Shown: piece by piece, positions 8,743-18,200 of the stretch
Numbering within the stretch: the stretch's first letter is position 1
Layout of the letters: each line of letters opens with the position of its first letter
NCBI RefSeq assembly: GCF_003049505.1
Contig: NZ_PYWN01000001.1
Coordinates: 1-58,181, forward strand
DNA length: 58,181 nt
Direction of reading: 5' to 3'
Source of the DNA: Metasolibacillus meyeri
GTDB lineage: Bacteria > Bacillota > Bacilli > Bacillales_A > Planococcaceae
Notes under the pieces: model-generated
What the model saw: the letters and a program-made list of their open reading frames with translations, nothing else
Database searches by the model: none
Told to the model about the DNA's origin: nothing
Translations under genes and position numbers: made by a program

Positions 8743-9174
8743 ATGAAATTGAAAGAGACGATGCCAGAATTCAAAGGCGTAACAGGTTGGCTAAATCGTA
8801 AAGTAAGAAAAGATGATTTAACGAATATTACGATTGTCCATTTTTGGTCAGTGAGTTGTTCTCTATGCAAGGAGTTATTGCCAAAGCTTTATACGATTGC
8901 GAAAAATTATGAAATTGATTTAGTTGCGGTTCATATGCCGAGGCAGCCTGATGATGAAGTACTTGCAACGGTAAAGGAGGCTGTGCGCCAGTTTGATATT
9001 AGAGAAGCTGTCTTCTTAGATCATAATAAATATTTAACGGATATTTATAATCCTCGCTTTGTACCAGCCTATTATATTTTTGATAAGCAGCAGCAATTAC
9101 GCCATATGCAAGTTGCAGGAAGTATGCGCTTAATTGAAAATAAAATACAGTATTTATTAAGAGAAAGTAAATAG
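8743..9174 (+). CDS. Thioredoxin-like (TlpA/AhpC-type) protein
   Basis: Probable cytoplasmic thiol-disulphide protein, 143-144 aa. The thioredoxin fold is recognisable: a strand (TIVHFWSVSC), the CxxC active site CSLC at about residues 43-46, then helix and strand (DLVAVHMPRQ), and the cis-proline region (RFVPAYYIFD). There is no signal peptide, unlike ResA or StoA, so it is not an exported cytochrome-maturation protein. ATG at 8740 and 8743 both suit the GGAGG site; 8743 has the better 8-nt spacing. It is divergent from the pot regulator. A palindrome TTTACATATTGTAAA (8712-8726) just ahead of its ribosome binding site could be an operator. Confidence 0.82.
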   Translation: MKLKETMPEFKGVTGWLNRKVRKDDLTNITIVHFWSVSCSLCKELLPKLYTIAKNYEIDLVAVHMPRQPDDEVLATVKEAVRQFDIREAVFLDHNKYLTDIYNPRFVPAYYIFDKQQQLRHMQVAGSMRLIENKIQYLLRESK

Positions 9175-9202
9175 TAAAGAGCGTGAGAAATCAGTATTTT
9201 GG

Positions 9203-9250
9203 TGCTGCACCTCAAAAGTTAGAGTAAAAAAACTAACTTTTGGGTTCACT
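9203..9250 (+). mobile_element. Solo IS3-type end hairpin
   Basis: The stretch GCTGCACCTCAAAAGTTAGA followed by a perfect 10-bp hairpin (CAAAAGTTAG 9213-9222, CTAACTTTTG 9233-9242) closely matches the sequence at 32403-32440, which there precedes the start of an IS3-type orfA. Both look like left ends of an IS150-group IS3 element. Here no transposase codons remain. It may now serve as a terminator for the thioredoxin-like gene. Confidence 0.5.
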
Positions 9251-9382
9251 ACCTTTATCATGGATTTCTTGCGCTTTATTTATAAACCAAAAAAGAATGT
9301 ATGTTTGCTTTTAAGGGTGGAAATATACTATAATTTTTAGATAAGATGGAAATAAAATTGTGGTTGAAGAGGGAGTGGGCCT

Positions 9383-10294
9383 GTGTTGAAAGACTTAGTA
9401 AATCAATTAGAGCGTTGGTATGAAGAGAAGCAGCATGAACAAATTGTAGAAGCGATTGAACAGCTTCCTATAGTAGAGAGAGATTATAAAATTATCGGTC
9501 ATTATGGGCGTGCGCTGAATAATTTAGGGCGTTACGCTGAAGCATTGCAGCAGCTGGAAACAGTTAAACAGCAGGGACAACAAGATGCTGATTGGTATTG
9601 GCGTGTTGGCTATGCTTATTTCTTTCTGCAGAAATGGCAAAAGGCACTGGCTGCATTTGAAAAAGCGCAAGAGTTAGCATTTGATAATAGAGTTGAGGCG
9701 TATATCATTTATTGTCGCAAGATTATGAAAAACATAGTACAAATGACAGAGAATATGCAGCATATACCCTTTCGTAAACGTGATTTTAGCCAATTTTGGG
9801 AGCAAAGCGATTATGCAAATAAAAATTATGTAGAAGCGTCACCTACACCTGAAATAATTGCTTCGATAGAGCAGGAGCTTGGCTATAAATTGCCAGCAGA
9901 TTATATTTGGTTGATGCAGCAACAGAATGGTGGTATCCCTGTAAACACTTGTTTTCCAACGGTGATGCCAACTTCATGGGCAGAGGATCATGTTGCGATT
10001 ACGGGGATTATGGGGATTGGTCGTGAGAAAACATATAGCCTATGTGGTGAGTTAGGGAGTAATTTTATGTTGGAGGAATGGGGTTATCCAAATATCGGTG
10101 TTGTAATAGCTGATTGCCCATCGGCAGGTCATGATGTTATTATGCTTGATTATCGTGCATGTGGAAACGATGGTGAGCCTGCTGTTGTGCATGTAGACCA
10201 AGAGGATGATTACTACATCACCTTCCTAGCGCCTAACTTTGCGACTTTTATTGCTGGATTAATTAACGAGGAAATATTCGATATATACGAATAG
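9383..10294 (+). CDS. TPR - SMI1/KNR4 (SUKH) fusion protein
   Basis: Cytoplasmic protein of 303 aa with two parts. Residues about 30-115 form TPR-like helical repeats (YGRALNNLGRYAEALQQLE, then WRVGYAYFFLQKWQKALAAF). Residues about 150-300 match the SMI1/KNR4 or SUKH fold: TPEIIASIEQELGYKLPADY, then WLMQQQNGG, and late DVIMLDYRACGNDGEPAVVHV. SUKH proteins are often immunity proteins for toxins such as polymorphic or contact-dependent nucleases, but this copy has no toxin beside it and may be a housekeeping or orphan version. The start is GTG at 9383 after a GGGAG site. It appears monocistronic. Confidence 0.83.
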   Translation: MLKDLVNQLERWYEEKQHEQIVEAIEQLPIVERDYKIIGHYGRALNNLGRYAEALQQLETVKQQGQQDADWYWRVGYAYFFLQKWQKALAAFEKAQELAFDNRVEAYIIYCRKIMKNIVQMTENMQHIPFRKRDFSQFWEQSDYANKNYVEASPTPEIIASIEQELGYKLPADYIWLMQQQNGGIPVNTCFPTVMPTSWAEDHVAITGIMGIGREKTYSLCGELGSNFMLEEWGYPNIGVVIADCPSAGHDVIMLDYRACGNDGEPAVVHVDQEDDYYITFLAPNFATFIAGLINEEIFDIYE

Positions 10295-10465
10295 GATAAG
10301 CTCGATGATTGAGATAAAGTAAATTGCTGTTGGATTTAAGCAAGCATGTGAAAACGATGGACTTATATATGGGCTAAACAATATTCGATTAACAAATAGT
10401 CTCAAACTTTGCTTAAATGTAGCAATATAAGTTAAACTGTTGGCAGCAGAGTTGGAGGCGAAATA

Positions 10466-11122
10466 ATGAAAAAGGAATTCGTAGTAATTGGATTAGGCCG
10501 CTTCGGTGGAAGCATCGTAAGAGAATTAATCTCACTTGGAGCAAATGTGATGGCGATTGATTCCATGCGGGAGCGTGTTGATGAATATGCTTCTATTGCA
10601 ACACAGGCGGTTGTGGCAGATACGACAGATGAATCCGTGATTAAATCGCTAGGTCTATGGAATTTTGAGCATATCATTGTAGCGATAGGTGAGAATATTC
10701 AAGCGAGTATTTTAACAACGCTTATTTTAAAGGAGCATGGTGTTCCACAAATTACAGTAAAGGCACAAAATGATTATCATGAAAAAGTATTAAGAAAAAT
10801 CGGTGCTGACTTTGTCGTTCATCCAGAACGAGATATGGGCATACGTATTGCCAACAACATGATGTCAACGAATGTGCTTGATTATCTGGAGCTTTCTGAT
10901 GAATATTCTATTATGGAAATTAAAGCAAGTGATAAAATTGCAGGGTATAATTTAATTGATTTAAACATTCGTGCACAGTATGGCATTAATATAGTAGGGA
11001 TTAAAAGAGGGGCAACAATCATCGTTTCACCTGTACCACAAGACCCCATCTTATTAGGTGATGTACTACTAGTCATTGGTGCGGATGTTGATATTAACCG
11101 TTTTGTGAAGAAAGCTTTGTAG
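10466..11122 (+). CDS. ktrC: KtrC/KtrA-type potassium channel gating protein
   Basis: Cytoplasmic RCK-ring subunit that gates a Ktr potassium transporter, 218 aa. The RCK_N domain has the Rossmann nucleotide motif GLGRFGGSIV near the N-terminus and a conserved acid after strand 2 (AIDS). The RCK_C domain (about residues 135-218) is the likely c-di-AMP-binding part. No membrane partner (KtrB/KtrD) is adjacent, which is normal for ktrC. Position next to rnjA matches ktrC rather than ktrA in B. subtilis. The start has a GGAGGCG site. Confidence 0.9.
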   Translation: MKKEFVVIGLGRFGGSIVRELISLGANVMAIDSMRERVDEYASIATQAVVADTTDESVIKSLGLWNFEHIIVAIGENIQASILTTLILKEHGVPQITVKAQNDYHEKVLRKIGADFVVHPERDMGIRIANNMMSTNVLDYLELSDEYSIMEIKASDKIAGYNLIDLNIRAQYGINIVGIKRGATIIVSPVPQDPILLGDVLLVIGADVDINRFVKKAL

Positions 11123-11130
11123 GGGAAATT

Positions 11131-11172
11131 TGCGAACGTGGAATAAAATTCCGAAAACGTAGAATAAAAGAC
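11131..11172. repeat. Two 21-bp degenerate units
   Basis: GAACGTGGAATAAAA (from 11134) and AAACGTAGAATAAAA (from 11155) lie 21 bp apart between ktrC and its terminator. It is the smallest of the roughly 20-bp periodic arrays in the window. Confidence 0.45.
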
Positions 11173-11206
11173 AGGGGGAAGGTCAGCGCTAGCTGATTTT
11201 CCCCCT
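11173..11206. terminator. Bidirectional terminator between ktrC and a small gene
   Basis: AGGGGGAA-GGTCAGC pairs with GCTGATT-TTCCCCCT around a GCTA centre. It ends both ktrC (+) and the convergent small gene (-); the stop codon of the latter overlaps its right edge. Confidence 0.8.
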
Positions 11207-11408
11207 ATTCATAGCGCTTTTCGCTAGATGAAGTATTTTTGGTGTGATGTTTATGGCGTTCATCTTTCACCTGCTCGTTTAGATCCTCAACAGGGATAGC
11301 ATCGACCGTTTTCATATCTTCATGCATGTCGAAGATGCTTTCTTTCTCTGTATCCAACACATCGGGATTGTGCAAATGCTTTGTTTTGAATTGTTTATTT
11401 GGCTCCAC
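11205..11408 (-). CDS. Small hydrophilic protein, 67 aa
   Basis: I do not recognise a family. The protein is very polar and charged, with a histidine-lysine run (DERHKHHTKN) near the C-terminus and no membrane segment, and is probably disordered. An AGGAGGTGAT site lies upstream. The GTG at 11417 overlaps that site, so I chose GTG at 11408 (reads M-E-P-N-K). It lies between terminators and is convergent with ktrC. Confidence 0.65.
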   Translation of the reverse strand: MEPNKQFKTKHLHNPDVLDTEKESIFDMHEDMKTVDAIPVEDLNEQVKDERHKHHTKNTSSSEKRYE

Positions 11409-11447
11409 TTTTATCACCTCCTAACTATTTTCCGCAGAAATAAAAAT

Positions 11448-11491
11448 AAAATGCATAGGAAAAGCCTAATTTCGGCTTTTCCTATGCATTT
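11448..11491 (-). terminator. rnjA terminator
   Basis: A perfect 18-bp inverted repeat (AAATGCATAGGAAAAGCC and its complement) with a 7-nt loop is followed on the minus strand by TTTTATTTTTATTT. It lies directly after the rnjA stop. Confidence 0.9.
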
Positions 11492-11495
11492 CTGA

Positions 11496-13163
11496 TTATA
11501 CTTCCATAATAATTGGTAAAATCATTGGGCGACGCTTTGTTTTTTCATATAAATATGGACCTAAAGCGTCTGTTATTTCATTTTTTAGCTCAGCCCATTG
11601 AATGGATTTATCTTGAATTGCGCGATTTAAATGTTGGTTAAGCATTTTTTGCGCTTCATTAATCATTAGACCTGATTCACGCATATAAACGAAGCCACGT
11701 GAAATGATATCTGGGCCAGAAACCATTTTATGTTTTGCCATATCGACACTGACAACAACGATGACAAGACCTTCCTCAGATAAAATGCGGCGATCACGTA
11801 AAACGATATTGCCGATATCCCCGATACCATTGCCATCGATGTAAACATCGCCTGATGGAATGCGACCAGCAACATGTGCTTCATTAGCGCTTAATGCTAA
11901 AACATCACCATTTTCCATCACGAAAGAGTTGCCAATTGGCACATCGCAATCTTCAGCGAGCTGTGTGTGCATTTTTAACATGCGATATTCACCATGGATT
12001 GGCATAAAGAATTTTGGCTTCATTAAACGAAGCATCAGTTTTTGCTCCTCTTGTGAGCCATGTCCAGAAGTATGAATATTATTAAGTGAGCCGTGAATGA
12101 CTTCAGCGCCAGCACGATAAAGCAAATTAATAATTTTATTGACACTAATTTGGTTACCAGGAATTGGTGATGATGAGAACACCACTGTATCACCAGGCTG
12201 GATTTGGATTTGGCGATGTGTACCGTTAGCGATACGTGATAAAGCAGCCATCGGTTCACCTTGTGAGCCAGTACATAAAATTAGCACTTCATTGGCTGGT
12301 AGGCGATTAATGCTACCCGCATCAACAAATGTTTCCTTTGGTGCTGAAATATAACCTAGCTCTCGGCCAATTGTAATGGCATTATCCATTGAACGGCCAA
12401 ATACAGCAATTTTGCGTCCATGTGCTACTGCTGCATCTGTAACTTGTTGCAAACGATGGATATTTGATGCGAATGTTGCGAAAATAACGCGACCTTCTAC
12501 TTTACGGAATACATCATCAATGCTTTCGCCAACTTTACGTTCAGACATCGTAAAGTTTGGAACTTCCGCATTTGTACTATCTGATAATAAGCAGAGTACC
12601 CCGTCACGTCCGATTTCCGCCATTTTTGTTAAGTTTGCTGGCTCCCCAACAGGCGTAAAGTCGAATTTGAAGTCTCCTGTATGCACGATATTGCCAGGTG
12701 GTGTTTTGACAACGACACCATATGCATCTGGAATACTATGCGTTGTACGGAAGAAGCTAACCGACGTTTTACGGAATTTAATAATATCTTCTTCCTTAAT
12801 TTCAATCATCTTCGTTGTGCGCAATAAGCCATGCTCTTCTAATTTATTGCGAAGTAAGCCTAGCGCTAGTTTACCGCCATAAACAGGAACATTTAATTGA
12901 CGCAATAAGTATGGAATGCCACCGATATGGTCTTCATGTCCATGCGTAATAAATAAGCCTTTAATTTTGTCTACATTACGTACTAAGTATGTGTAGTCTG
13001 GAATAACATAATCAATTCCTAATAAATCGTCTTCAGGAAATTTAATACCTGCATCAATTAAAATAATTTCGTCTTGGAATTGAACGCCATATGTGTTTTT
13101 GCCGATTTCACCCAGTCCGCCGAGTGCGAAAACAGCTGCTTGATCATTTTTAACAAATTTCAT
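11496..13163 (-). CDS. rnjA: Ribonuclease J1
   Basis: Essential mRNA decay and maturation enzyme with 5'-3' exonuclease and endonuclease activity, cytoplasmic and part of the degradosome-like network. The 555-aa length is exact for RNase J1. The metallo-beta-lactamase core carries the zinc motif HGHEDH at residues 74-79, then the beta-CASP region and the late [13 protein letters not shown] segment with a further metal histidine. The C-terminus [10 protein letters not shown] is typical. It starts 5 nt after rpoY, as in B. subtilis, so the two form an operon. Confidence 0.97.
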   Translation of the reverse strand: MKFVKNDQAAVFALGGLGEIGKNTYGVQFQDEIILIDAGIKFPEDDLLGIDYVIPDYTYLVRNVDKIKGLFITHGHEDHIGGIPYLLRQLNVPVYGGKLALGLLRNKLEEHGLLRTTKMIEIKEEDIIKFRKTSVSFFRTTHSIPDAYGVVVKTPPGNIVHTGDFKFDFTPVGEPANLTKMAEIGRDGVLCLLSDSTNAEVPNFTMSERKVGESIDDVFRKVEGRVIFATFASNIHRLQQVTDAAVAHGRKIAVFGRSMDNAITIGRELGYISAPKETFVDAGSINRLPANEVLILCTGSQGEPMAALSRIANGTHRQIQIQPGDTVVFSSSPIPGNQISVNKIINLLYRAGAEVIHGSLNNIHTSGHGSQEEQKLMLRLMKPKFFMPIHGEYRMLKMHTQLAEDCDVPIGNSFVMENGDVLALSANEAHVAGRIPSGDVYIDGNGIGDIGNIVLRDRRILSEEGLVIVVVSVDMAKHKMVSGPDIISRGFVYMRESGLMINEAQKMLNQHLNRAIQDKSIQWAELKNEITDALGPYLYEKTKRRPMILPIIMEV

Positions 13164-13168
13164 AAAAC

Positions 13169-13378
13169 TTAGGCATTCTCCAGACGGAAGTTTGGACTTG
13201 CTTGTTCATACTCTAAGTAGTTGCCCTCTAAAAGCTGAACAAGTTCAATATTGTAGTTTCGTTCTTTTAAGTAGGCGCGTACTTCACGTTCTGAAGAAGC
13301 TTCTACATAAAGTGTTTTAGTGTTTTCGCGAACTGGCGTTTCATGCTTGTTTTCTTGATAATAAACTTTGTAAATCAT
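13169..13378 (-). CDS. rpoY: RNA polymerase epsilon subunit RpoY
   Basis: Small accessory subunit of Firmicute RNA polymerase (formerly YkzG), 69 aa. The sequence [19 protein letters not shown] followed by a TKTLYVEA strand and [11 protein letters not shown] is characteristic. ATG at 13378 follows AAAGGAG at good spacing; the longer in-frame reading upstream runs back through a terminator and another gene and is not real. It leads rnjA. Confidence 0.95.
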   Translation of the reverse strand: MIYKVYYQENKHETPVRENTKTLYVEASSEREVRAYLKERNYNIELVQLLEGNYLEYEQASPNFRLENA

Positions 13379-13529
13379 ATTGACTCTCCTTTGAATTACG
13401 TACATTATTATTGCATTTGTATATTCACCGCCTATGCATGATGACTCGTCTGAAAAGTTTGCATAGTAGGAAATAAATGAACGAAATAAATGCATTTCCT
13501 TTATATTATCATGCGTTTCCTTTAAAATA

Positions 13530-13556
13530 AAGAAAAGCCCTCCAAAAGAAGGGCTT
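13530..13556 (-). terminator. Terminator of the 23-codon gene
   Basis: AAGCCCT pairs with AGGGCTT (13535-13556) and is followed on the minus strand by TTTTCTTTATTTT. The TAA stop of the small gene upstream overlaps the first base pairs of the stem. Beyond it, 13379-13529 contains no other gene and must hold a separate promoter if rpoY-rnjA is not read through. Confidence 0.75.
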
Positions 13557-13626
13557 AAGCAATTGATTTTTTTCCGAGGACGCCATTCAATCGTTTCAAC
13601 AATTTCTTTTTGAGCCGTTTTAGCAT
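13555..13626 (-). CDS. Candidate 23-aa cationic amphipathic peptide
   Basis: ATG at 13626 lies 9 nt after AAGGAG and opens a 23-codon frame (MLKRLKKKLLKRLNGVLGKK then SIA) ending at TAA. Nine of 23 residues are Lys or Arg, spaced among leucines so that a helix would be amphipathic. A near-consensus promoter lies directly upstream and a terminator starts at its stop codon, giving a predicted transcript of about 110 nt. I know no family for it. It could be a translated microprotein, a dual-function small RNA, or a membrane-active peptide; the regulatory frame is stronger evidence than the coding frame. Confidence 0.55.
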   Translation of the reverse strand: MLKRLKKKLLKRLNGVLGKKSIA

Positions 13627-13647
13627 GGCACATCACTCCTTGAGTAA

Positions 13648-13676
13648 ATTATACAGAATTTTATGACTTTTGTAAA
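13648..13676 (-). promoter_or_regulatory. Near-consensus sigma-A promoter of the 23-codon gene
   Basis: Minus strand: -35 TTTACA (13671-13676), 17-bp spacer, -10 TATAAT (13648-13653). The -35 overlaps the ribosome binding site of the divergent ykrA (AAAGGAG, 13674-13680). Confidence 0.8.
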
Positions 13677-13689
13677 GGAGAATACACTA

Positions 13690-14460
13690 ATGAAGAAAAT
13701 TTTATTTTTTGATGTAGATGGAACGCTTTATAATAGTGAAAAACAGCTCCCACATTCTGCGAAGGAGGCAATAATCGCGGCACGTGCGAATGGCTATGAG
13801 ATTGCTATTGCGACAGGGCGCGCTCCTTACATGATTGAGGAATTGCGAGAGGAGCTTAACATTGATACATATGTCACATTAAACGGTCAATATGTTGTTT
13901 ATAAAGGCGAGGTTATTTTTACAGATGGACTTAGCAATAAACGTTTAGAGGAGCTCGTTACTTTTAGCTCAGCACAAGGACATCCAGTTGTTTTTATCGA
14001 TGATAAGCAAATGATTGCTTCAATGCCTGAGCATGAAGGGGTGCGCTGTAGCTTAGAAACGTTGCAATGTCCATATCCGCAAGTTGAACCAGATTATTAT
14101 AAAGAAAATCCAGTTTATCAAACATTGCTCTTTATACGAGAAGAAGAGGAAGCAGAGTATGTGAAAGCATTCCCTGACGTGCAGCTCGTGCGTTGGCATG
14201 CGGAAGTATGTGATGTATTACCACTCGGGGGATCAAAGGCGCGCGGTATTCAAAAACTAATTGGAAAACTGGGCATGACAATGGAAGATACAATTGCATT
14301 TGGCGATGGGCTAAACGATATTGAAATGTTGCAAGAAGCTGGTATTGGCGTTGTGATGGGCAACGGTCATATAGAAGCTAAAAATGTAGCGGATGTACAA
14401 GCGCCACATGTCGATGATGATGGTTTAGCTAAAGCGATGAAGGAGCTAGGTCTTGTATAG
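13690..14460 (+). CDS. ykrA: Cof-type HAD-IIB family phosphatase (YkrA-like)
   Basis: Cytoplasmic haloacid-dehalogenase phosphatase, probably acting on sugar phosphates or similar metabolites, 256 aa. HAD motif I is FFDVDGTLYNSE with the nucleophile Asp8, motif II is in IAIATGR, motif III is a lysine in GGSKARGIQKL, and motif IV is FGDGLNDIEML. The IIB cap lies between motifs II and III. ATG at 13690 follows AAAGGAG by 9 nt. B. subtilis has ykrA at the same place, next to rpoY. The substrate is unknown. Confidence 0.92.
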   Translation: MKKILFFDVDGTLYNSEKQLPHSAKEAIIAARANGYEIAIATGRAPYMIEELREELNIDTYVTLNGQYVVYKGEVIFTDGLSNKRLEELVTFSSAQGHPVVFIDDKQMIASMPEHEGVRCSLETLQCPYPQVEPDYYKENPVYQTLLFIREEEEAEYVKAFPDVQLVRWHAEVCDVLPLGGSKARGIQKLIGKLGMTMEDTIAFGDGLNDIEMLQEAGIGVVMGNGHIEAKNVADVQAPHVDDDGLAKAMKELGLV

Positions 14461-14493
14461 ATTGAGGAATTTATAAGAGAAGGAGAAACGAAG

Positions 14494-15183
14494 GTGGCGA
14501 GCGAAAAAATATTAATAGTAGAAGATGATGAAGATATTATGGAAGTATTGGCTTTATCAATGAAAAGTGCTAATTATACAGTATCGCAAGCAACGACCTT
14601 TCAGGAAGGCTGGCATGGGGTATCGAAGTATCAACCAGACTTAATTTTATTAGATGTCAATTTACCAGATGGCAATGGCTTTCAATTAGCTGAAAAAATT
14701 CGAGAAATATCAGACGCTATCCTTATTTTTGTAACTGTAAACCATCAAATTGATGAGAAGTTGCAAGGTTTTGAGGTAGGGGCGGATGATTATGTAACGA
14801 AGCCCTTTATTCCAAGAGAGCTTGTTGCACGTGTACAGGCACATTTGAAAAGAAGAGCGTCGGCAACGAAAAATGAGCAAATTATCACGTTAGGTAATTT
14901 GGAAGTCCGTCTCCACGATAAGATGGTTTATAAAGAAGGACAGCTAATCAATTTATACACGAAAGAAAGGCAACTGTTATTTTATTTCTTAGAAAATGTC
15001 AATAGGGTACTTAGTGTAGAGCAGTTAATTAATCATGCGTGGGGATTTGATGGTACAGCAGATGCAAAAACGTTATCTGTGCATATGAGCACATTGCGTC
15101 GGAAAATCGAAGACAATCCTTCACAGCCCAAGTATATTCAAACAGTTCGTGGCTTTGGCTATATTTTTAGTAATAAAGATTAA
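14494..15183 (+). CDS. PhoB/OmpR-family response regulator
   Basis: Cytoplasmic DNA-binding response regulator, 229 aa. The receiver domain has the acidic pocket Glu10-Asp11-Asp12, phosphoacceptor Asp54 (LILLDVNLPDGNG), Thr81 and Lys103 (VTKPF). The C-terminal winged helix (about 128-226) has the transactivation loop and TLSVHMSTLRRKIE recognition helix. The start is GTG at 14494 after AAGGAG. It is 33 nt after ykrA and convergent with a very large sensor kinase, its likely partner. Neither gene sits here in the B. subtilis backbone, so the pair is an insertion between ykrA and def. Confidence 0.93.
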   Translation: MASEKILIVEDDEDIMEVLALSMKSANYTVSQATTFQEGWHGVSKYQPDLILLDVNLPDGNGFQLAEKIREISDAILIFVTVNHQIDEKLQGFEVGADDYVTKPFIPRELVARVQAHLKRRASATKNEQIITLGNLEVRLHDKMVYKEGQLINLYTKERQLLFYFLENVNRVLSVEQLINHAWGFDGTADAKTLSVHMSTLRRKIEDNPSQPKYIQTVRGFGYIFSNKD

Positions 15184-15206
15184 TAGAGTTTGGGATGACG
15201 AAGTAA

Positions 15207-15266
15207 ACCCGAACTATCTGATGGGATTCTCTTGAGAAAACCACGGATAGCTCGGGTTTTATTTTG
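15207..15266. terminator. Terminator between response regulator and kinase
   Basis: AACCCGAACTATC (from 15207) pairs with GATAGCTCGGGTT around a long loop and is followed by TTTATTTTG on the plus strand. It ends the response regulator and may also act on the convergent kinase gene. Confidence 0.75.
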
Positions 15267-15281
15267 AAGGGTGTTCAAACA

Positions 15282-18200
15282 TCAATCCTTTAATAAAGGT
15301 AATGTAAAGGTAAATGTTGAACCGTTATGCTCAGAGCTCGTTACACTAATTTCCCCTTGATGCTGTGTAATAATTTGCTGACAAATGGCAAGCCCAATGC
15401 CGTGAGAGTTTTTTATCGTTGAATTTGACGCTCTATAATAGCTATCAAATACGAATGGTATGTCGCTTGTAGGTATGCCAATTCCACTATCTTTAACGGA
15501 GCAAATGAATTGCTCATCATTTGTGTAAATAGCTAATTCGATGCTACCACTTTCTGTATATTTCATTGCATTTGACATAATATTTTCAAATACTTGCTGG
15601 ATGCGTGCAGGATCGACGAGTAACTGTGCATACGGTGAGCCATAAAAGTTTGCGCTGTATTGTAAGCCAAGCTGGCCAACTTCATGTTCATAACGTAGCT
15701 CAAATTGTTGGAAAAGCTCCTTTACACTTATTTTGTTAAATCGGTATTCGGCTCTGCCAGATTCTAAATTAGCTAAATCAAATAAATCTTGAATGAGCAT
15801 ATTTAAAGAAAGTAATCGCTCTTTACCGCGAGTTAAATATTTTATTTTTTCCTCTTCCTCTGTAATGACACCATCTAAAATCAGTTCAATATAGCCTAAA
15901 GAAGAAGTGATTGGTGAGCGCAACTCATGAGAAATACTGTGTAATAGCTTTTTTCGCTCAAGCTCATTTTTGGCAAGCTGCTCGTTTACTTTTTTCAAAT
16001 GCTGGTTTGTTTCATCTACTTGTCTCGTTCGTGCTTGCACACGTTGTTCAAGTTCCTCGTATATTTGGGCATTTTCAATGGAAATCGCAATCTGTGTAGA
16101 AAGCATTTTGAGCAAGTCGATCTGTGTTGCATGAAAAGCGTTTACCGTTAATGTATTTTCTAAATATAAAACCGCAATAATTTCACTTTTATGGTGAATT
16201 GGCAAGCATAAAATGGACTTTGCTGTTGAAGGTGTACGCAATAAGGCATTTGCTACTTTTGTATTTTGAATAATACAAGGCTCCTCGCTTTGAATAACAT
16301 AGCGCACAATGGATTGCATATTTTCATGAAATTGTTCAAGATGCTGTTGTTCATATGTGGCAAAGATCGTATTATCCGCTTCAGCTTTTGCTAACACAAT
16401 GAGCTCATCGGCTCGCTTATGAATAAAGTAGCCTACTGTTGCACTTGCATGCTTTAACAATGAAAATAAAATATTTTGTAGCAGACCTTCCATTTGAATA
16501 TCTTTTGCAAAGGATTGCGTTGTTTCAAGCACTGTCAGCATTTCTAAGCTACTGTTTAAATTGCTGTGCTGTTCGATAAGTGGCATGCTGTGAACATCGT
16601 ATAGCATTTCCCATTGCCTCGCAACAGTTTCTGCTTCCCATTGACGAGCTGCATGAATGGCTTGTGCGCTATAATAGTGAGCCGTAACATCATGCCCCTT
16701 TATTTTATAATAGTTTGCCGCACGTTCGTAAGCGATGGCACAATCTTGGATAAAATGACGCATTTTTGCAAGTTGTATTGCCCGATCATAATAAAGCTTT
16801 GCTTTCTCGTCCTTATTATTTAAACGGCAGTTTTCTGCCAATAGTAATAAATATAAATGTTCGTAATGCTGAGGGGCGAACTTCATCCATTTTTTAAATT
16901 TTTCTATGCTCTCTTTTATTTCTGTACGGTATCTCTTTTGCTCTCGCTGACTGCCTTTGTGTTGCGCTAGCCAGTTAAATTGCCATAGTGCACGATAAAA
17001 ATAATATCGTATTGTAATCGGCAAATCGAATACTTCCTTATAAATAGGATTTAACAATGCTAGTACAGCTAAAGCTTGCTGTTCATTATTTAGTAAAAAG
17101 GACATTTGTAATCGAACAGAATAATGCATCATTTTAATAATTGGTTGATCTTGTATTTTGAATGGATAAGACCATTCGATCGGGTGATATGGGTCGCGTA
17201 GTATATTCATCCATAAAGCCATCTCTGCTAGAAAATCAATCGTTAAAGATGTAGCATTTAATGACACTTCATCCTGCTGTTGTTTAATTTCTTGCTGTAG
17301 CTCAGAAATTGTTGTCCCACGGATAAGCTGCGCTACAATGATAAAGCAGGAGGCAGTTGTAACAATAATGTACAATCCGATTTCACGACAATATTGCTGT
17401 GCCTTACTCATATAATAGATGCTTGTTTCATATGAATCCGTCCAATGGCTAATAAATAAGCCATATACATAATAAACATGTCCTTTAATGTAAATGCTAT
17501 CTTGCTTGTCGGCTACTTCGATAGCAAGCTGGCTAAAGCGAATGGCTTCCTTAATATTACCGAATCCTGAGTTTAAGAGCATCGCATAATTAACAAAGAT
17601 AATAGCTCCTTTTGCACCAAGTCCATATTTCAATTGCAGGCGGAAGGCACGCATTAGGGAAATGCCTGTCAAATTAGAATCGATTCTTACCGTACTTGCC
17701 GCCATATTAATTAATAATTGAACCGCAATCTCCATTTCTTTATTGTCAAAAGTTGGAGCATGCAGCAAGTCTTGATCTGATTTATTGCGTAAAGCAATTT
17801 GTAGTTTGATTAATTCATTTAATACTTGAAGCTTGTTAGGGTGCGCTGGAATTGGCATTTTTGCTTCAGTTAGTCCCGTTAAACCTGCCTCGATACTTGT
17901 GTGAGGGTCCTCCTCTTCTATATAAAGCAATGTTTTTAAATTATAGATAGATAGCTTTTCAAGCAATGTTTCGGAATGTAGTAGCGCTTCTGATAAATGT
18001 TTATCCGAAGATTCAAAATGGCCTAATAAACATTCACATTCCCCTAAATGAATATAAATATCCATCGCCTCTTTACGCATGACTTGCCAACAATTTGATG
18101 GGAGTAAGTCTTGGCTAATTGTTAAAAATGATAGTGCGTTTTCCAAGAGCCCTACTTTTTTAGTGTTAACACCAAGTTGATAGTTCCAAATTGCTAGTTG

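Noticed and set aside
13379-13636. Long N-terminal extension of rpoY
   Set aside because: It would read through a terminator and another small gene; the 69-aa form has its own AAAGGAG and matches the family length.
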